Shown here in pieces: positions 59,245 through 61,094 of a stretch of 61,094 bases of DNA. Below the pieces are notes generated by a model that did no database searches, was not told the DNA's origin, and saw only the letters and a list, made by a program, of their open reading frames with translations. The first letter of the stretch is position 1. Each line of letters opens with the position of its first letter. The stretch is from Thermoguttaceae bacterium (lineage in GTDB: Bacteria; Planctomycetota; Planctomycetia; Pirellulales; Thermoguttaceae): positions 1 to 61,094 of the forward strand of contig JAFYQR010000060.1 in assembly GCA_017559825.1 (NCBI GenBank), given 5' to 3'. A program made the position numbers and the translations under genes.

Positions 59245-60612
59245 TTAGAGCGTCAACTTCCAAGGCTCGCGGTACGTAACGCCGAGGAGTTCGTTCGCCG
59301 CTTCGTCGTTGGTAATCCGTTCGTTTTCGGCGTCCCACTCGAGCCGCAACCGCGTTTTCAGCGAAATATTCGCCAAATGGCTCATCGTCGTGCTGAGGTG
59401 CGCCTCTTCGACGTCGGTGTTCGGCGTTTTGCGCGACCGCATGCAGTCGAGGAAGTTTTGCGCGTGAGCCGCCGTCGCGTCGAGATTCATTTGCGCGGCG
59501 CCTTCGATCGCGATCGTTTCCTCCGCCGCGCGCGGCTCCTTCGTTTGGAACTGCCCCGGTTTCTCCGGTTTGATCAGGAGGCGATTGTCGTAAATATAGC
59601 CGGTGCCTTGCGTTCCGCGGAACTCGACGTATCCGAGCGCGCGGAAATTTTCGTCGGTCGCCATAATCGGGTTCCCGTTCCCTTCGAAGTGGTTGAAGGT
59701 CGCCAAGCGGCCCGACGCGAACTCGAAGCAAACCGCCATCGTGTCCGGAATGGTTCGGTCGTCGTCGACGACGAACTTCCCGCCCATCGCGCAAATCGAC
59801 GCCGGCGCTTTTTCGTTCAAGAACCAGCGAATCATATCGAAAAAGTGAACGCCCTGGTTCGCAACTTGCGAGCAATATTCGTCCCACCAACGGAATTTAT
59901 ACGGCGTAATATTTTCCTGATACGCCCGTTCGGCGCGGGGCCCTATCCAAAGTTCCCAATCGAGGTTTTCCGGCGGCGCGGTCGGTTTCGCCTTCCCCAT
60001 TCCGTTCGGGTACATATTCGAACAATGGCAAGTCCGCGCGACCGTCGCCCGCCCGATTTTGTTTTCGAGCCCGATTTCCGCGACCTTGCGATAAAGCGGC
60101 GACGAACGCCGGTGAATCCCGACCTGCACGACGCGCTTGTATTTTCGCGCCGCTTCGACCATCGTTCGCCCTTCGACGACCGACGTCGCGAGCGGTTTTT
60201 CGCAGTACACGTCGAACCCGGCCTTGCACGCCTCGACCGTTTGATAAGCGTGCCAATGATCCGGCGTCGCCAAAACGACCGCGTCGACGTCGGAGCGTTC
60301 GTAAATCTTGCGGAAGTCGGTTTCGAGCGCCTGAGAACCGTCGCCGAACTTCTCCGCCGCGTTGGCCAGCGTCTTCGAGTCGACGTCGCAAAACGCCGCG
60401 ATCTTCATATCGCTCGACTTTTTGAACGCTTGCAACAATTGCGAACCGCGGTTGGCGACGCCGAGGAACGCGAGACGGATTTTATCGTTGGCGCCGAGAA
60501 TCTCGGCTTTCGACGTCGGCGTCTGCAACGCGGCCAAGCCGAAGGCGAGCGACGTCGCGGCGCTTCGTCGGACAAAAGAACGGCGGTTCATCGAATGTTG
60601 ACGGTCGGACAC
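59245..60612 (-). CDS. Tat-exported Gfo/Idh/MocA-family oxidoreductase
   Basis: 455 residues from a GTG at 60612, chosen because AAAGGGGG lies 6-7 bases upstream; an ATG at 60591 is the alternative and leaves the same Tat leader RRSFVRRSAATSLAFGLA. The Rossmann motif LAFLGVANRGSQ, the family EKPLATSVVEGRTM motif and the substrate-domain segments (PYKFRWWDEYCSQVANQGVHFFDMIRWFL) are clear. It is a paralogue of the protein at 19676-20983 with low similarity. The family acts on sugars and cyclitols. Probable periplasmic location. The substrate is unknown. Confidence 0.88.
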   Translation of the reverse strand: MSDRQHSMNRRSFVRRSAATSLAFGLAALQTPTSKAEILGANDKIRLAFLGVANRGSQLLQAFKKSSDMKIAAFCDVDSKTLANAAEKFGDGSQALETDFRKIYERSDVDAVVLATPDHWHAYQTVEACKAGFDVYCEKPLATSVVEGRTMVEAARKYKRVVQVGIHRRSSPLYRKVAEIGLENKIGRATVARTCHCSNMYPNGMGKAKPTAPPENLDWELWIGPRAERAYQENITPYKFRWWDEYCSQVANQGVHFFDMIRWFLNEKAPASICAMGGKFVVDDDRTIPDTMAVCFEFASGRLATFNHFEGNGNPIMATDENFRALGYVEFRGTQGTGYIYDNRLLIKPEKPGQFQTKEPRAAEETIAIEGAAQMNLDATAAHAQNFLDCMRSRKTPNTDVEEAHLSTTMSHLANISLKTRLRLEWDAENERITNDEAANELLGVTYREPWKLTL

Positions 60613-60675
60613 GGCGGCCCCCTTTCGTTGCGTTAAAATAGTCAAAATAGGAGTTATCGCAAAGTAAAAACGCGC

Positions 60676-60873
60676 TTGCCCTCCCTTGCGTCGAAGCGCA
60701 AGCTAAGTATAACCGAACGGAACGCGATTTTCAAGCAAATTCGCGACAATTTCGCCGCGCCCGTTGAAAATTCTCAAAAAATCGTTATCATTAAGGAAAC
60801 GGCGGTCGAGGTTGCGTCGTCCGAATCGAACGCCGTTCGGAAACAGCGTCAAAAAAGCGCGAGAAAACAATGA
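60676..60873 (+). CDS. Possible small protein of unknown function
   Basis: A 65-codon frame from TTG with a helical, Lys/Gln-rich product (ITERNAIFKQIRDNF, ending QRQKSARKQ). Its stop overlaps the next ATG by ATGA, a coupling pattern. Codon choice is only fair, there is no ribosome binding site, and it runs across the promoter of the divergent gene. I treat it as doubtful. Confidence 0.3.
   Translation: MPSLASKRKLSITERNAIFKQIRDNFAAPVENSQKIVIIKETAVEVASSESNAVRKQRQKSARKQ
60706..60734 (-). promoter_or_regulatory. Promoter of the second Gfo/Idh/MocA gene
   Basis: On the minus strand TTGAAA (60729-60734), exactly 17 bp, TATACT (60706-60711), about 95 bases before the GTG. Confidence 0.55.
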
Positions 60874-61094
60874 AAAGAACCGAAAACGAAACCGACGCGC
60901 CGCGTCGTCCGACGCCGGAAGAGTACCGCGCCGCCCGTCGCCGAGTTCAACGCGAAGCACCAGACGGCCGAGGGCTACTGGTCTGATCCGGCAGAGTTCC
61001 ACACCGCTCTCGCCACGCGTGGTCGCGAGACCGGCTATTCGGGTCTCGGGCTTGAAGTCCGTTACTTCGGTCCGGCGACGAACGACACGTCTGA
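60870..61094 (+). CDS. Start of a gene running into a probable foreign or chimeric segment
   Basis: The ATG at 60870 begins MKRTENETDAPRRPTPEEYRAARR in the codon style of the window, but the frame meets TGA at 60984. From about 60940 another frame, open to the edge, reads AEFNAKHQTAEGYWSD and FHTALATRGRETGYSGLG, a plausible protein segment with different codon use (GAG, CAG, CAC, GGC). The switch in frame and codon style near 60930-60945 suggests a joined fragment from another genome instead of one gene. No family was recognised for either part. Confidence 0.4.

Noticed and set aside
58654-60636. A 660-codon open frame opposite the dehydrogenase and oxidoreductase genes
   Set aside because: Both minus-strand genes have intact catalytic motifs; the plus frame is a shadow.

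Overview
The window looks like a chromosomal segment of an uncultured member of the Planctomycetota. The clues are a DUF1559-type prepilin-like protein, a squalene-cyclase-repeat plus DUF4159 protein, many exported oxidoreductases with twin-arginine leaders, a PknB-like kinase, a DcaP-like porin, and a TatC with a very large first periplasmic loop. Codon use is uniform and strongly biased (GCG, GAA, CAA, CGT/CGC, TCG, GAC). This bias produces long spurious open frames opposite most genes. I saw no rRNA, tRNA, CRISPR array or insertion sequence. The assignment comes from gene content, not from a database search.

Layout. 1-6.8 kb: end of an unknown gene, a BON-domain exported protein, a NupG-like transporter, a porin, a tandem-ACT protein and a small exported protein. 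7.2-11.6 kb: a beta-CASP ribonuclease; a thiamine locus in which a TPP riboswitch precedes a Thi4-type thiazole synthase, followed by thiE; rubrerythrin. 11.9-21 kb: a glycosyltransferase/methyltransferase fusion, a HAD phosphatase, a PfkB heptose-kinase-like protein, a ParA-like ATPase with a translationally coupled helical partner, a conserved protein of unknown function and a Tat-exported Gfo/Idh/MocA oxidoreductase. 21.4-25.3 kb (minus): ffh-rpsP-trmD-rplS without rimM. 25.7-33.7 kb: DUF4159 protein, csrA with a long tail, tatD-like nuclease, an exported protein, endonuclease III with an unusual N-terminal tail, a DUF486 membrane protein.

33.7-46.1 kb: a response regulator split by an apparent single-base frameshift, an inositol-monophosphatase-like enzyme, RNase HI, a Ser/Thr kinase, two tandem Tat-exported metallo-beta-lactamase-fold proteins, an M48 protease with LemA, and an orphan Fis-type DNA-binding protein. 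46.1-48 kb: a consensus-like promoter, a cobalamin riboswitch with an oversized internal insert, and the DUF1559 gene. 48.4-61 kb: an EF-hand protein with Arg/Gly/Asp-rich repeats, infC, a lipoprotein, tatC, a degenerate AAA+/Fis protein, a small PqqD-like protein, a GH43 glycosidase, a nucleotide-sugar dehydrogenase and a second Gfo/Idh/MocA oxidoreductase. The last ~155 bases differ in codon use and may not belong to this genome.

Signals. Many intergenic regions carry sigma70-like promoters: TTGACA- or TTGAAA-like -35 boxes spaced 16-18 bp from TATAAT-like -10 boxes. Transcripts often end in GC-rich hairpins flanked by A and T runs, and convergent genes can share one. The most unusual items are the B12 riboswitch upstream of a prepilin-like gene, the ParA/helical-partner pair, the Fis-type regulators that have lost the sigma54-contact motif, the orphan PqqD-like protein and the probable chimeric contig end.
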